Shown piece by piece: positions 36,923-47,700 of a stretch of 64,000 bases of DNA (position 1 is the first letter of the stretch; each line of letters starts with the position of its first letter). Made by a program: the position numbers and the translations under genes. Source of the stretch: Sphingomonas panacis (GTDB taxonomy: Bacteria; Pseudomonadota; Alphaproteobacteria; Sphingomonadales; Sphingomonadaceae); contig NZ_CP014168.1 in NCBI RefSeq assembly GCF_001717955.1, positions 2,761,501 to 2,825,500 of the forward strand. Reading direction: 5' to 3'. The notes under the pieces are model-generated. The model did no database searches, had not been told where the DNA came from, and was given only the letters and a program-made list of their open reading frames with translations.

Positions 36923-37954
36923 GTGATCGCGCCCGAGGCAACTGAGGATATCGAAGTGGTTGCTGACATGCCCGAACGCCACGAATGGCATCCCGAACAT
37001 CTGCGCCGCGCCATCGTCGCCGCCGGGGTCGCGCTATGGGCATGGAATGTCGATAGCGATGGCTTCACGATGGACGCGATCGGGCTGGAATTGTGGGGCC
37101 TGCCCGACCGCAAGAACGTCACGTTCGAGCAACTCTCGGCACGCATCCACCCCGCCGACCGCGACCGGGTGCGCTCCGCCTTCACCGCGACGCGCGCGAT
37201 CCTCGGGCCGTATGAGACCGATTTCCGCATCCTGATCGGCGACGAGGTGCGCTGGATCGCCGCGCGCGGGCAGGGCGAGGATGTCGGCATCGTCGGGCGC
37301 ACGATGTACGGCATCTTCCTCGACGTGACCGGGCGCAAGCAGGCCGAGGAAGGGCACGAGCTGCTCGCCGGGGAGATGAGCCACCGCGTCAAGAATCTGC
37401 TCGCGATCGCCTCCGGGCTGACCGCGATCTCCTCGCGCTCGGCCGATAGCGCCGAACAGATGGCGAGCGAACTGACCGACCGCCTCTCGGCGCTCGGCCG
37501 CGCGCACGATCTCGTCCGTCCGCTCCCCAACGGGCAGGGCGATGCCGCGCTGCTCGGCGATCTGCTCTCGGTGCTGCTTGCGCCCTATGACGATCTCGGC
37601 GCGTTCAAGGGGCGAATCCGCGTCGCGGTCGAGCGGATGGGCGTCGGCGAGAAGGCCGCGACCGGCCTCGCGCTGGTGATCCACGAACTCGCCACCAACG
37701 CGATGAAATACGGCGCGCTGTCGGTCCCGGTCGGCACGCTCGACGTGTCGAGCGTCGCCGAAGATGACTACATCGTCGTGACCTGGCTCGAACATGGCGG
37801 GCCGGATGTCCGCGCGCCCGAGGACAGCGGCTTCGGCACCCGGCTCGTCGCGCGCACCGTGACCTATCAGCTCGGCGGCACGATCGCCTATGACTGGGGC
37901 GAGACGGGGCTGATCGTGACGCTCCGCATGAGCCGCGCGCGGCTGGCGTCGTAG
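36923..37954 (+). CDS. PAS-HWE histidine kinase
   Basis: 343 residues, GTG start with AAGGCGGGGG upstream. PAS-like N-terminus (30-140; no LOV cysteine), phospho-acceptor H154 in GEMSHRVKNLL, then the HWE-type ATPase: H254-E255-L and N259 in IHELATNAMKYG, and W288-x-E290 in the last lobe. The H, W and E together define the family. No membrane segment, so a soluble sensor. No response regulator or PhyR/EcfG-type gene is adjacent, so the partner is encoded elsewhere. Confidence 0.92.
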   Translation: MIAPEATEDIEVVADMPERHEWHPEHLRRAIVAAGVALWAWNVDSDGFTMDAIGLELWGLPDRKNVTFEQLSARIHPADRDRVRSAFTATRAILGPYETDFRILIGDEVRWIAARGQGEDVGIVGRTMYGIFLDVTGRKQAEEGHELLAGEMSHRVKNLLAIASGLTAISSRSADSAEQMASELTDRLSALGRAHDLVRPLPNGQGDAALLGDLLSVLLAPYDDLGAFKGRIRVAVERMGVGEKAATGLALVIHELATNAMKYGALSVPVGTLDVSSVAEDDYIVVTWLEHGGPDVRAPEDSGFGTRLVARTVTYQLGGTIAYDWGETGLIVTLRMSRARLAS

Positions 37955-37973
37955 CGCCCGCCGCGAACCGCGC

Positions 37974-38276
37974 TCAGCGCTTCTTGACGAACTCCGCGCG
38001 CAGCACGAGGCCCTTGATGCCATCGTAGCGGCAGTCGATTTCCTGCGCATCTCCGGTCAGCCGGATCGACTTGATGAGCGTGCCGCGCTTCAGCGTCTGG
38101 CCGGCGCCCTTGACCTCGAGATCCTTGATGAGCGTCACCTGGTCCCCGTCGGCGAGCAGATTGCCGACCGCGTCGCGCACCTCGACCTGAGACGCCAGCT
38201 TGGTCTTCTCGGCGAGGTCCGCCGCCGACACCCACTCGCCGCTCTCCTCGTCATACACATAGTCGTCGTCGCTCAC
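37974..38276 (-). CDS. PhnA-domain protein
   Basis: 100 residues from a GTG with GGAGG six bases upstream; a longer frame to 38468 has no support. The C-terminal 70 residues match the PhnA domain (DAVGNLLADGDQVTLIKDL, KRGTLIKSIRL, IDCRYDGIKGLVLRAEFVKK). The N-terminal zinc-binding part of E. coli PhnA is absent. Originally linked to phosphonate use, but a small alkylphosphonate-independent role is now assumed. Convergent with the HWE kinase. Confidence 0.88.
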   Translation of the reverse strand: MSDDDYVYDEESGEWVSAADLAEKTKLASQVEVRDAVGNLLADGDQVTLIKDLEVKGAGQTLKRGTLIKSIRLTGDAQEIDCRYDGIKGLVLRAEFVKKR

Positions 38277-38409
38277 GCTGGTCCTCCATATTCTCGAATG
38301 GGGTCGGCCACGCGACGACCCGTCGGCGGGCTGGTAAGCCACCGGCCCGGGAAACGCCATGCCCGGCGGCGCTGTCCTACACGAACCAAATAGGTTATCT
38401 GCGCTGCCC

Positions 38410-39390
38410 ATGCAGAACCGCGTGCCCACACCCCGCCCAGTGCTCGATTTCGAGCCGGTCCCCCGCAAATACCGCTACGACGGCTGGACCGCCGAGCGCC
38501 AGCGCGCCTTCATCGCCGCGCTCGCCGAGACCGGATCGGTCAAGGCCGCCGCCAAGCGCATCAACATGAGCTACGAAGGCGCTTATTACCTGCGCCGCCA
38601 GCCCGACGCCGACGGCTTCCGCGCCGCCTGGATCGCCGCGCTCGATCACGGCGTCCAGCGCCTCGCCGACATCGCCATCGAACGCGCGATCGAGGGCGTG
38701 CCCGTGCCGATCCACTGGCGCGGCGAGCAGGTCGGCGAGAAACGCCGCTACAATGACCGGCTGCTGATGTTCATCCTGCGCCACCACCTCGCCGATCGCT
38801 ACGGCGCGCCGGGGCTCGCGCACGGCACGCGCAGCCGCGAGACGATCGAGCGCGAGGCGGCGGAGAACTGCCCGGTCTGCAAGGCCCGCGCCGCCGAGGA
38901 CGAAGCGGCGAAGGCGACAGCCGTCGAGACGCTGAAGGCGAAAGCGCCTTGGCTCGAACGGACGCTCAAGCTCTACATCACCAAGGTTGCCGCCGAACGT
39001 AACGCGCGGCTCAAAGGCGATGTCGTGGGCGCAGACTTCGCGATGCGCCAGATTTTCTATATGGAAATGATGTTCGATTGCGCCGGCGCGCCCGACGCGG
39101 TGCTCGCCTTGTGGAGCGGCAGCAATCGGCACGACCAGCCGCTCGAGGCCACCACACTGTGCCGCTTCCTCGACGACGCCCGCCGCGCGGTGTGGGCGGA
39201 CGAGGGCCTGATCCGCCCCCCGGTCAAGCTGCCCGCCCAGGCTTTTGGGTCGCCGACGATGCGCGGCGGACCGCATATGGAGGCGCGCTATGCGGCACAG
39301 GACGAGGCGTGCCGGCGGATGGCCGAGGCGCAGGCGCTGTGGGAAGCGGCGGCGACGGAGGAGGGGTGGGCGAAATGGTGTGGGGAGTGA
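38410..39390 (+). CDS. Helix-turn-helix protein, terminase-small-subunit-like N-terminus
   Basis: 326 residues from the ATG at 38410. The N-terminal region (about 25-80: WTAERQRAFIAALAETGSVK, then KRINMSYEGAYYLRR) resembles the DNA-binding domain of phage terminase small subunits and HTH of insertion elements. The rest is Ala/Glu-rich helix with a CPVC pair (about 158-161). Base composition is normal for this genome. It stands just upstream of the AT-rich islet. Related proteins are common in sphingomonads; function unknown. Confidence 0.7.
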   Translation: MQNRVPTPRPVLDFEPVPRKYRYDGWTAERQRAFIAALAETGSVKAAAKRINMSYEGAYYLRRQPDADGFRAAWIAALDHGVQRLADIAIERAIEGVPVPIHWRGEQVGEKRRYNDRLLMFILRHHLADRYGAPGLAHGTRSRETIEREAAENCPVCKARAAEDEAAKATAVETLKAKAPWLERTLKLYITKVAAERNARLKGDVVGADFAMRQIFYMEMMFDCAGAPDAVLALWSGSNRHDQPLEATTLCRFLDDARRAVWADEGLIRPPVKLPAQAFGSPTMRGGPHMEARYAAQDEACRRMAEAQALWEAAATEEGWAKWCGE

Positions 39391-39399
39391 GTGGGTGGT

Positions 39400-40600
39400 G
39401 TTTGGCTACTATGAATGGCTGATCGCCAAGGATAATCTCTCTATTTTACGGTAGATTTTTGCGTTGCTCAGCATCGCAGCTTGCGCTGCACTTCAGTTTT
39501 GCGAGTTTGCATTTTGGCGCTGCTAAGTATGCGTCCGAAGCGCCGTCGGAAATGATCGTGCTGCAAAGAATCCATTGATTTAAGAGAACTGATAATATTA
39601 AATTCATAATTATAATTGGATTTATCATCTATGGCTCACTTGGAAAGTGAAATAAATTTCAAATGTCCGGATTGTGGAGCTATCGTTGTCGACGACGTCA
39701 CTGTCCAAGAAGAGGAAATTGGACAATATAGTTCTGTAAACGAAACAGATATCGCTTGTGAGCAGTGTCGCAGAGTTTTTCTGCTGAATATAACAAACTC
39801 TGGGGGACTAGTTCACGCTAATCTACCGGAGAGTCCGGGCGTCATTATTAATACGAGCCGTTGTGTTATAGTTGACGACATTTTAGATCACAGAAATTAC
39901 GAAATTTCGTCAAGTCCTGAGGACGAACTAAGATACGCATTGATGGAAATTAGGAACGTCGTAACGGCAGGTACAGATAGCCTTTACGAACCAACACTTC
40001 ATAGAATGGCCTTCGTTCAGCAGTTTTCCGCTTTGGAAGCATTTCTCTGTGATACTCTCATAAAGAGTTTGCGTAATAGTTCGTACGCCCTCGAACGCAT
40101 GATTAGAATAAACAAGGATTTGAAAAGAATATCGCTTACGCTGGATGAGGTGCATAACAACCCAGGTATTGTTACGGATAGCGTTGAAAGTCTGATACGT
40201 GGGGAGGCTTTTCATAACCTCGGTAAAGTTGAATTGCTATTTGATATAGCGTTTCAATTCAAAATTTTTTCAGATAAAGATGTAAAAGCTAGGTTATTTT
40301 CAGCTATTCCTGTTAGACATGACTGTGTTCATAGGAATGGTAAGAGAATAGATGGCTCTCTTAGGGAAGAGGTAAATCATGCGTATGTGTGGCAGATGGA
40401 ATATGATATTATAAGTGTGTTAAACCATACTGTGTTTGAAATTTCTCGACGGAAAATTAGTAAATTTGAAAATGATGATTTTTATATTCCACTTTGATGA
40501 ACAGAGGTATTATATTGAACAATACCGCGATCATCGCGTTAACTGCATCGATAGTTATCGGTAAATGTAGGCGGTCGCTAATATTTGTCTGTCCGGGAAA
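39400..40600. mobile_element. AT-rich islet, probably horizontally acquired
   Basis: Sequence composition changes sharply from GC-rich to AT-rich at about 39400-39550 and back at about 40600. It carries a single credible gene (39631-40497) with codon use unlike every neighbour (many ATA, AGA, TTA). No transposase, integrase, direct repeat or tRNA was recognised at either edge; a GC-rich palindromic repeat lies on the right side. The 240 bases before the gene hold no other ORF. Confidence 0.75.
39631..40497 (+). CDS. Zinc-ribbon protein with HEPN-like RX4H motif
   Basis: 288 residues from ATG 39631 (a TTG five codons earlier is less likely; no clear ribosome site). Two cysteine pairs, C12-x2-C15 and C43-x2-C46, make a zinc ribbon. 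The C-terminal part is helical, with FVQQFSALEAFLCDTL near 130 and RHDCVHRNGKR at 229-239. R229-x4-H234 followed by RNG is the pattern of HEPN ribonuclease domains, found in toxins and phage-defence systems. The domain call is by eye only. If right, a metal-binding sensor fused to an RNase is plausible. Cytoplasmic, no partner gene recognised. Confidence 0.6.
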   Translation: MAHLESEINFKCPDCGAIVVDDVTVQEEEIGQYSSVNETDIACEQCRRVFLLNITNSGGLVHANLPESPGVIINTSRCVIVDDILDHRNYEISSSPEDELRYALMEIRNVVTAGTDSLYEPTLHRMAFVQQFSALEAFLCDTLIKSLRNSSYALERMIRINKDLKRISLTLDEVHNNPGIVTDSVESLIRGEAFHNLGKVELLFDIAFQFKIFSDKDVKARLFSAIPVRHDCVHRNGKRIDGSLREEVNHAYVWQMEYDIISVLNHTVFEISRRKISKFENDDFYIPL

Positions 40601-40679
40601 GGCGCTCCGCGCACATTCGTCGCAGAGAGTGTCAGAATACAAAATAGAGCGTTGCGCGGTCGAGATCGACGTAAAGTGT

Positions 40680-40763
40680 TCGCACCTTCAACCCCGCCGC
40701 GGCAAAGCCGCGTCGTCGGACGGCGCTACAGCGCCGCCGGCCGGGCCGGTTTCGATCCGAGGC
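40680..40763. repeat. GC-rich palindromic region beside the islet
   Basis: Contains CGCGGC-AAA-GCCGCG and CGGCGC-TACA-GCGCCG hairpins in succession, similar in design to the three-way element at 25007. It marks the return to normal base composition. Confidence 0.6.
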
Positions 40764-40780
40764 TAAGCTGCGCTTAGCCT
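40760..40780 (-). terminator. Hairpin downstream of lepA
   Basis: Nine-base perfect stem (AGGCTAAGC / GCTTAGCCT) with a three-base loop, 12 bases beyond the lepA stop. No T-run follows, so it may need Rho or act as a 3' end stabiliser. Confidence 0.6.
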
Positions 40781-40791
40781 GACGCGCTTCC

Positions 40792-42612
40792 TCAGTTCTC
40801 GTCGCCCATGCGAAGGGCCGCAATGAATGCTTCCTGCGGGATCGAAACCGACCCGTACTCCCGCATCTTCGCTTTGCCCTTCTTCTGCTTGTCGAGCAGC
40901 TTGCGCTTGCGCGTCGCGTCGCCGCCGTAGCATTTCGCGGTCACGTCCTTGCGCATCGCGCTGATCGTCTCGCGGGCGATCACCTTGCCACCGATCGCTG
41001 CCTGGATCGGGATCTTGAACAGGTGGCGCGGGATCAGCTCTTTCAGTCGCTCGACCATGCCGCGCCCGCGCACTTCGGCGGTGCTGCGGTGGACGATCAT
41101 GCTCAGCGCGTCGACCGGCTCCTCGTTGACGAGGATGCCCATCTTGACGAGATCGCCCTCGCGGTAGCCGATCTGGCTGTAATCGAAGCTCGCATAGCCC
41201 TTCGACAGCGACTTCAGCCGATCGTAGAAATCGAACACGACTTCGTTGAGCGGCAGCTCGTAGGTCGCCTGCGCGCGGCCGCCGACATAGGTGAGGTTCT
41301 TCTGGATGCCGCGCCGGTCCTGACACAATTTCAGGATCGAGCCGAGATATTCGTCGGGCACATAGATCGTCGCGAGAATCCACGGCTCGGCAATGCTTTC
41401 GATCTTGTTGGGATCGGGCATGTCGGCGGGGTTGTGGAGTTCGAGATGCCCGGCGCCGTGCGCCAGCTCGATCTCGTACACCACGCTCGGCGCGGTGGTG
41501 ATGAGGTCCAGATCATATTCGCGCGTCAGCCGCTCCTGGATGATCTCCAGATGCAGCAGCCCGAGGAACCCGCAGCGGAAGCCGAAGCCGAGCGCGGCCG
41601 AGGTTTCCATCTCGAACGAGAAGCTCGCGTCGTTGAGCCGCAGCTTGCTGATGCTCTCGCGCAGTTTCTCGAAATCGTTGGCATCGACCGGGAACAGCCC
41701 GCAGAACACCACCGGCTGGACTTCCTTGAAGCCCGGCAGCGCTTCGAGCGCGGGGCGCTTCACGTCGGTCAGCGTATCGCCGACGCGCGCCTGTGCGACA
41801 TCCTTGATCTGCGCGGTGATGAAGCCGATCTCGCCGGGGCCGAGATCGGCGAGTTGCTCGATCTTGGGGCGGAAGCAGCCGACCCGGTCGACCAGATGCT
41901 CGGTGCCGGCCTGCATGAACTTGACGTGCTGGCCCTTCTTGAGAACCCCGTCGATCACGCGGATCAGGATGACGACGCCGAGATACGGATCGTACCAGCT
42001 ATCGACCAGCATCGCCTTGAGCGGCGCGGTGGCATCGCCCTTGGGGTGGGGAATGCGCGTGACGATCGCTTCGAGCGTCTCGCGGATGCCGATGCCCGAT
42101 TTGGCCGAGGTCAGCACCGCCTGCGAGGCATCGAGGCCGATCACCTCCTCGATCTCGGCCTTCACCTTCTCGGCATCGGCGGCGGGCAGGTCGATCTTGT
42201 TGATGACGGGCACGATCTCGTGATTGTGCTCGATCGACTGATAGACGTTGGCGAGCGTCTGCGCCTCCACGCCCTGCGCGGCATCGACGACGAGCAAGGC
42301 GCCCTCGCACGCGGCGAGGCTGCGGCTCACCTCATAGGCGAAGTCGACGTGCCCCGGCGTGTCCATCAGGTTGAGCGTATAGGTCTCGCCATCGTCGGCC
42401 GTGTACGACAGGCGCACCGTCTGCGCCTTGATGGTGATGCCGCGCTCCTTCTCGATGTCCATGTTATCGAGCACCTGCTCGGACATCTCGCGCGCGGTTA
42501 GCCCCCCGGTCTGTTGGATCAGCCGGTCGGCAAGGGTCGACTTCCCATGATCGATATGGGCGATAATGCTGAAATTACGGATCTTTTCGAGTGGAGTCGT
42601 CACGTCGGCCAT
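40792..42612 (-). CDS. lepA: Elongation factor 4 (LepA)
   Basis: 606 residues from ATG 42612, the normal LepA length; 76 further in-frame codons upstream look unlike protein of this family. GTPase motifs: [15 protein letters not shown] (G1), MDTPGHVDF (G3), NKIDLPAAD (G4). The LepA-specific C-terminal domain ends with [20 protein letters not shown] and RMGDEN. It back-translocates stalled ribosomes. Divergent from the CsgG/SH3 gene. Confidence 0.97.
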   Translation of the reverse strand: MADVTTPLEKIRNFSIIAHIDHGKSTLADRLIQQTGGLTAREMSEQVLDNMDIEKERGITIKAQTVRLSYTADDGETYTLNLMDTPGHVDFAYEVSRSLAACEGALLVVDAAQGVEAQTLANVYQSIEHNHEIVPVINKIDLPAADAEKVKAEIEEVIGLDASQAVLTSAKSGIGIRETLEAIVTRIPHPKGDATAPLKAMLVDSWYDPYLGVVILIRVIDGVLKKGQHVKFMQAGTEHLVDRVGCFRPKIEQLADLGPGEIGFITAQIKDVAQARVGDTLTDVKRPALEALPGFKEVQPVVFCGLFPVDANDFEKLRESISKLRLNDASFSFEMETSAALGFGFRCGFLGLLHLEIIQERLTREYDLDLITTAPSVVYEIELAHGAGHLELHNPADMPDPNKIESIAEPWILATIYVPDEYLGSILKLCQDRRGIQKNLTYVGGRAQATYELPLNEVVFDFYDRLKSLSKGYASFDYSQIGYREGDLVKMGILVNEEPVDALSMIVHRSTAEVRGRGMVERLKELIPRHLFKIPIQAAIGGKVIARETISAMRKDVTAKCYGGDATRKRKLLDKQKKGKAKMREYGSVSIPQEAFIAALRMGDEN

Positions 42613-42797
42613 TCTGTGAAACAGGGTGTGGACGAGCCGATAGCATTGCTTGGCCGATAAGCCAAAGCGCGCGGCCAAGAGACTGGCGATTACACCTGCG
42701 AAATGGTACGTCCCCGGCGTTTTGGGTCGCGGTCGATCTTTCAGGAGCGCCCACAGCCGGAGCATCGGCGCGGGTGAAATCAAGACAGGGGTTATTG

Positions 42798-43763
42798 ATG
42801 CGTACATTGATTTCGGCGGTGCTCGTGGCAGGTGTGGCAATGGCGCCCGTGGCCGGGTCCGCGCAACGGCTCGCCAAGCCCTCGGGCGCGCAGAAGCTTC
42901 AGGACGCGACGGCGAACGACGTGCCGCACTGCTACAAGAAACTCGGCACGCTCTCGATCGTCGATGGCGACGATTCCCGTGGATGGACCCAGTATAATCT
43001 CGCGCCGCCGCAGAAGTTGCTCAAGGTGCTCGTGCAGCGGTCTGGCTGTTTCAACCTGGTCGATCGCGGCAGCGGCTTGCAGGCCGCGCAGCGCGAGCGC
43101 GATATCGGCGGAGGCCTCGGTCTCCAGCGCGGCGCGAACGTCGGCGTCGGCCAGATCAAGGCGGCGGATTACGTGCTTCAGGCCGAAGTGCAGGGCGCCA
43201 ACAGCAACGCGAGCGGCAGCGGCATCGGTGCCGGCATCGGCGGGCTGATCGGCGGCCCGGTCGGTGGTCTCGTCGGCGGCTTGCGCAGCCGCAAGCAGGA
43301 GGCGAACGTCGTCCTGTCGATCACCAACGTCCGCACCACCGAGACGATCGCGACCGAGGACGGCTATGCCGCCAAGAACTCGCTGAGCTTCGGCGGCGGT
43401 GGCGGCGTGTTCGGCGGCTTCGCGGGTGGCGGCGTGGTCGGCGGCGGCTATGACAACACCGATATCGGCAAGATCGTCACGCTGGCGTTCATCCAGGCCT
43501 ATTCGAAGCTGGTCAACGATCTCGGTCTCGTCACGCCGGGCGACGCCGGCACCGCGCAGGCGGCACCGACCAAGACGTTCAGCGCGCTCGCGCCGGTGAC
43601 GATGCGCGCGACCGCATCGGCCAGCGGCAAGCCGATCCGCACGCTGACGCCGGGATCGATCCTCTATCCCACCGGCAACAAGAACGGCCTGTGGTGGGAA
43701 GTCGCCGACGAGAACGACAATGTTGGCTGGGTGCTCAACACCAAGCTCGGCCCGACGCAATAA
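42798..43763 (+). CDS. Exported CsgG-like protein with C-terminal SH3 domain
   Basis: 321 residues from ATG 42798. Signal peptide 1-22 (AGSAQ). The first 230 residues resemble CsgG/curli-secretion-type proteins ([56 protein letters not shown]) with two Gly-rich segments. Residues 255-321 form a bacterial SH3 domain ([33 protein letters not shown]). No lipobox. Likely periplasmic and peptidoglycan-associated; no curli genes nearby. Confidence 0.82.
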   Translation: MRTLISAVLVAGVAMAPVAGSAQRLAKPSGAQKLQDATANDVPHCYKKLGTLSIVDGDDSRGWTQYNLAPPQKLLKVLVQRSGCFNLVDRGSGLQAAQRERDIGGGLGLQRGANVGVGQIKAADYVLQAEVQGANSNASGSGIGAGIGGLIGGPVGGLVGGLRSRKQEANVVLSITNVRTTETIATEDGYAAKNSLSFGGGGGVFGGFAGGGVVGGGYDNTDIGKIVTLAFIQAYSKLVNDLGLVTPGDAGTAQAAPTKTFSALAPVTMRATASASGKPIRTLTPGSILYPTGNKNGLWWEVADENDNVGWVLNTKLGPTQ

Positions 43764-43834
43764 CCGCCGTTTCTCCGCCGGCGCGCCACTGTGCCGGCGG
43801 GGATCGACACCTCGATTCCTGTAGGAGAATAACG

Positions 43835-44371
43835 ATGCTCAAGTTTCTGACTGCCTTTGCCGCCGGTTCGCTCGCGCTCGCCGCGCCCGCGCATGCCGCG
43901 CTCGCCGTCGGGGCGAAGGCGCCGCTGTTCACCACGCAGGCAGCGGTAGGCGGCAAGTCCTTCTCCTTCACGCTGCAAAGTGCGCTGAAGAAGGGGCCGG
44001 TGGTGCTGTATTTCTTCCCCGCCGCGTTCACGCAGGGCTGCACGATCGAGGCGCATGAATTCGCCGAGGCTGCCGATGAGTATAAGAAACTCGGCGCGAC
44101 GCTGATCGGCCTGACTGCTGGCAATGCCGAGCGGATCAAGGAATTCTCGGTCACCGAATGCCGCAACAAATTCCCGGTCGGCGTCGCGACGCCCGCGACG
44201 ATCACCGGCTATGACGTGACCTTGCCGCAAAAGACGGGCTGGTCGAACCGCACGTCGTTCGTCATCGCGAAGAACGGTACGATCGCTTACGCGCTGACCG
44301 AGCCGAGCCCCGAAGGCCATGTCTCGGGCACGATGGCGGCGTTGAAGGCGCTCGCAGCCAAGAAGGGCTGA
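43835..44371 (+). CDS. Exported peroxiredoxin (AhpC/PrxQ-like)
   Basis: 178 residues from the ATG with TAGGAG upstream. Signal peptide 1-21 (APAHAA). Thioredoxin-like fold with the peroxidatic motif FTQGCTIEAHEF, Cys69. The second cysteine, C109, is 40 residues away, not the near resolving cysteine of PrxQ. So a 1-Cys or atypical enzyme. Expected to remove hydrogen peroxide or organic peroxides in the periplasm. Starts 71 bases after the CsgG-like gene. Confidence 0.9.
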   Translation: MLKFLTAFAAGSLALAAPAHAALAVGAKAPLFTTQAAVGGKSFSFTLQSALKKGPVVLYFFPAAFTQGCTIEAHEFAEAADEYKKLGATLIGLTAGNAERIKEFSVTECRNKFPVGVATPATITGYDVTLPQKTGWSNRTSFVIAKNGTIAYALTEPSPEGHVSGTMAALKALAAKKG

Positions 44372-44380
44372 GCGCGCGCA

Positions 44381-44409
44381 TCTCGCCGCTTCCGCAAGGG
44401 GCGGCGAGA
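44381..44409 (+). terminator. Hairpin after the peroxiredoxin gene
   Basis: Nine-base perfect stem (TCTCGCCGC / GCGGCGAGA) with an 11-base loop, ten bases after the stop. No U-tract. Confidence 0.6.
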
Positions 44410-44504
44410 AACCTGCCGACATTCGACACGCGGGCTTGAGCACGGGCGTCTTTCGACGCTGCCGATGCTCAGGGTCTCGATCTTTTTGTTGGATATCGCT
44501 GCAA

Positions 44505-44581
44505 TGGTCGGGGCGATAGGATTCGAACCTACGACCCCTGGACCCCGAGACCAGTGCGCTACCAGACTGCGCCACGCCCCG
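44505..44581 (-). tRNA. tRNA-Pro (anticodon CGG)
   Basis: On the minus strand, 77 bases including an encoded CCA. Acceptor stem CGGGGCG pairs with CGCCCCG, followed by discriminator A. D-arm GCGC...GCGC, anticodon loop CTCGGGG with anticodon CGG (codon CCG), T-arm with GGTTCGAATCC. The last base pair of the anticodon stem is a T-T mismatch. No other tRNA was seen. Confidence 0.93.
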
Positions 44582-44799
44582 ACACATTGCAGGGGAGTGC
44601 GCCTAGCGGCGCGACGGGGCGCTCGCAAGCCAAAAGTACGCACGGCGACGAATTTTGCGTCGGTTCCTTCGTGGCGGGGGTGCCAACTGGCCAATCCTGG
44701 GCGGACCATGAATGCTTTGTCATCGCGGTGCCCGCTTTCAGGCAGTCCGCCACGCTGTTAAGGGTAGGTCCGTAACGGGGATTATTGCAGATATGGCGA

Positions 44800-47700
44800 A
44801 TGCGCCGGTTTTTTTTCGATGCGTCCGGGCGGCGGCGGCGGCGCTTCGCTTTGGCGGTCGGCGCGTTCATCGTGCTGGCGATCCTGTCGATCGTGGCGCT
44901 GGGGCTCTCGATCGGCATCGTGCCGCCCGCACCGCTGCTGCCGGTCGAATCCGAACATGCCGCGCTTGTCCGCCTGCCGCCGCCGCATGAGCCGCTGCTC
45001 AAGCGGACGCGCCGCGAATTGCTTGATTATGCGCGGATGCTCACCGGCGCCCCGCCACGCGGCGTCAAGCCGGCGGGTGATGTACCGCTCGCCATCGCCT
45101 TCCATGTGCCGTGGGATCCGTCGAGCGCCTCGTCGCTGCGCCGGCATATCAACGAACTCGACTGGCTGATCCCGGGCTGGGTGAGCGTCACCGGGCCGAC
45201 CCACCACATCACCGTGTTCCGCGATGCCGCCGGCAAGGCGATCCTCAACCGCGCGGTGCGGCGGCCGCTGTTGCTGCCGATGATCCAGAATGCCGAACAG
45301 GGCAATTGGGACGGCGCCGGCATGGCCGCGTTGCTCCATAATCCCGCCACCCGCCGCGCTTTGCTCGACAAGCTCGAACCGTGGCTGGCCGCGAACCAGG
45401 CCGGCGGCGCGTTCTTCGATTTCGAGGAACTGCCGCGCAAGAGCCTGCCCGAGTATCGCGCGTTCCTGCGCGAAGCCAAGACGCGCTTCGCCAAGCGCGG
45501 CTGGGTGGTGGCGATCGCGGTTCCGGTCGGCGAGAATGCGTGGGATGTGAAGGCGTTCGCCACCGTGGTCGATCGCGTCTTCCTGATGGCGTATGACCAG
45601 CATGAACTGAGCAGCCCCCCCGGCCCGATCGCCTCGCAGGCGTGGTTCGAGAACGCCGTCGTGCGCGCGGCGTCTGGCGTGCCGCGCAACAAGATCGTCG
45701 TCGCGATCGGCAATTACGGCTACGACTGGCACAGCGACAGCAGTTCGGGTGGCGATCCGGTCGCGATCGACGAAGCGTGGGAGGCCGCGCGCGAGTCCGG
45801 GGCGACGCCGGTGTTCGACAAGGCGAGCGGCAACACCAGCTTCGCTTATCAGGAAGGCAGCGTCCGCCATGTCCTGTGGCTGCTCGACGCGCCTTCCGCC
45901 TACAACCAGCTCCGCTTCCTCAACCGCGCCAAGCTCGGCGCGGTGGCGTTGTGGCGGCTCGGCTCGGAAGATCCGGGTCTGTGGTCGATTTTCGGCCGCG
46001 CGCACCGCACGTTGCCGGCGCCGTCGGTCATGAACACGATCCCGGTCGGAACCGATGTCGATATCGATGGCAACGGCGAAATCCTCAAGATCGCGGGCGT
46101 TCCGGTCACCGGCGTGCGCAACGCCACCGCCACCAACGGAATGATCGACCGAGTCGATTTCTCGCGGCTGCCGTCGCCCTATGTCGTGCAGCGCACCGGC
46201 TATAAGCCCGGCTATGTCGCGCTGACCTTCGACGACGGCCCCGACCCGACGTGGACGCCCAAGATCCTCGATATCCTCAAGGCCGAGCACGTGCCCGCGA
46301 CGTTCTTCGTGATCGGCGAAAATGCGCTGACGCAACGCCGTCTGCTCGAACGGATGGTGCGCGAGGGGCATGAGGTCGGCAGTCACAGCTATACCCACCC
46401 CAACATGGCGGGATCGACCGACACCGAGACCGCGTTCCAGCTCAACGCCACGCAGCGGCTGTTCCAAGCGTTCACCGGCCGATCGCTGCGGTTGTTCCGC
46501 GCACCCTATTTCGGCGATGCCGAGCCGACCACCGCCGACGAAATCGAGCCGGCGTTGCAGGCGCAGAACCGCGGCTACATTTCGGTCGGTCTTCACGTCG
46601 ATCCCGACGATTGGAAGCGGCCGGGCGTGCCGGCGATCATCAACACCGTCCTTTCGGAAGTGGTGCCGCCACCGCATTGCGACGCCAATTCGGACGCGAG
46701 TTGCAGCCGCAACATCATCCTGCTCCACGATGGCGGCGGCAACCGCCAGCAGACCGTGGACGCGTTGCCGCAGATCATCCAGCAGCTTCGCGCCAAGGGC
46801 ATCCGCTTCGTGCCGGTCTCGGCGCTGGCCGGGATCTCCCGGGACGTGGCGATGCCGCCGATTTCGGAAAGCGACCGGCTCGCGTCTTCGGCGGATCTGT
46901 TCGTGTTCACCGCGCTCGGATCAATCGTGGTCGGGCTGGGATGGATCTTCTTTTTCGCGATCACGATCGGCATTGCGCGCGCGCTCACGCTGTCGGCGCT
47001 GGCGCTGATCCAGGCGCGGCGCGAGGGGCGGACGGTGTTCCCGGCGATCGACCCGATGCGGTTCGTGACGGTGATGATCCCTGCCTTCAACGAGGAAACC
47101 GTCATCGAACGCGCGGTGCGCGGCGTGCTGGCGAGCACCGACGTTCGGCTCGAAGTGATCGTGATCGACGACGGATCGACCGATCGCACCAGCGAGGTCG
47201 TCCGTACCGCCTTCGCCGACGAGCCGAGCGTGCGGCTGCTGACGCTGGAAAATGGCGGCAAGGCGCGCGCGCTCAATCAGGGTTTGCTGCTCGCGACTGG
47301 CGAGATCGTCATCGCGCTCGACGCCGACACGCAGTTCGAGCCGACCACGATCGCGCGACTGGCGCGCTGGTTCGTCGATCCCGCGCTCGGCGCGGTCGCG
47401 GGCAATGCCAAGGTCGGCAACCGCGTGAACCTCATCACGCGCTGGCAGGCACTCGAATATATCACCGCACAGAATCTCGAGCGGCGCGCGCTGGCGCGGC
47501 TCAACGCGATGACGGTGGTGCCGGGCGCGGTCGGCGCATGGCGGCTCGAAGCGATCAAGAGCGTCGGCGGCTATCCCGACGATACGCTCGCCGAGGATCA
47601 GGATCTGACGATCGCGATCCAGCGTGCGGGATGGCGAGTCGATTACGATCAATATGCGGTCGCCTGGACCGAAAGCCCGGAGACCTTCAAGGGTCTCGCC

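Noticed and set aside
39400..40600. Insertion sequence or prophage
   Set aside because: No transposase, integrase or terminal repeats could be found.
40497..40766. Small frame overlapping the stop of the HEPN-like gene (TGATG)
   Set aside because: The overlap suggests coupling and the start is hydrophobic, but the frame runs from AT-rich DNA into the palindromic repeat and ends there; no ribosome site or conserved pattern.
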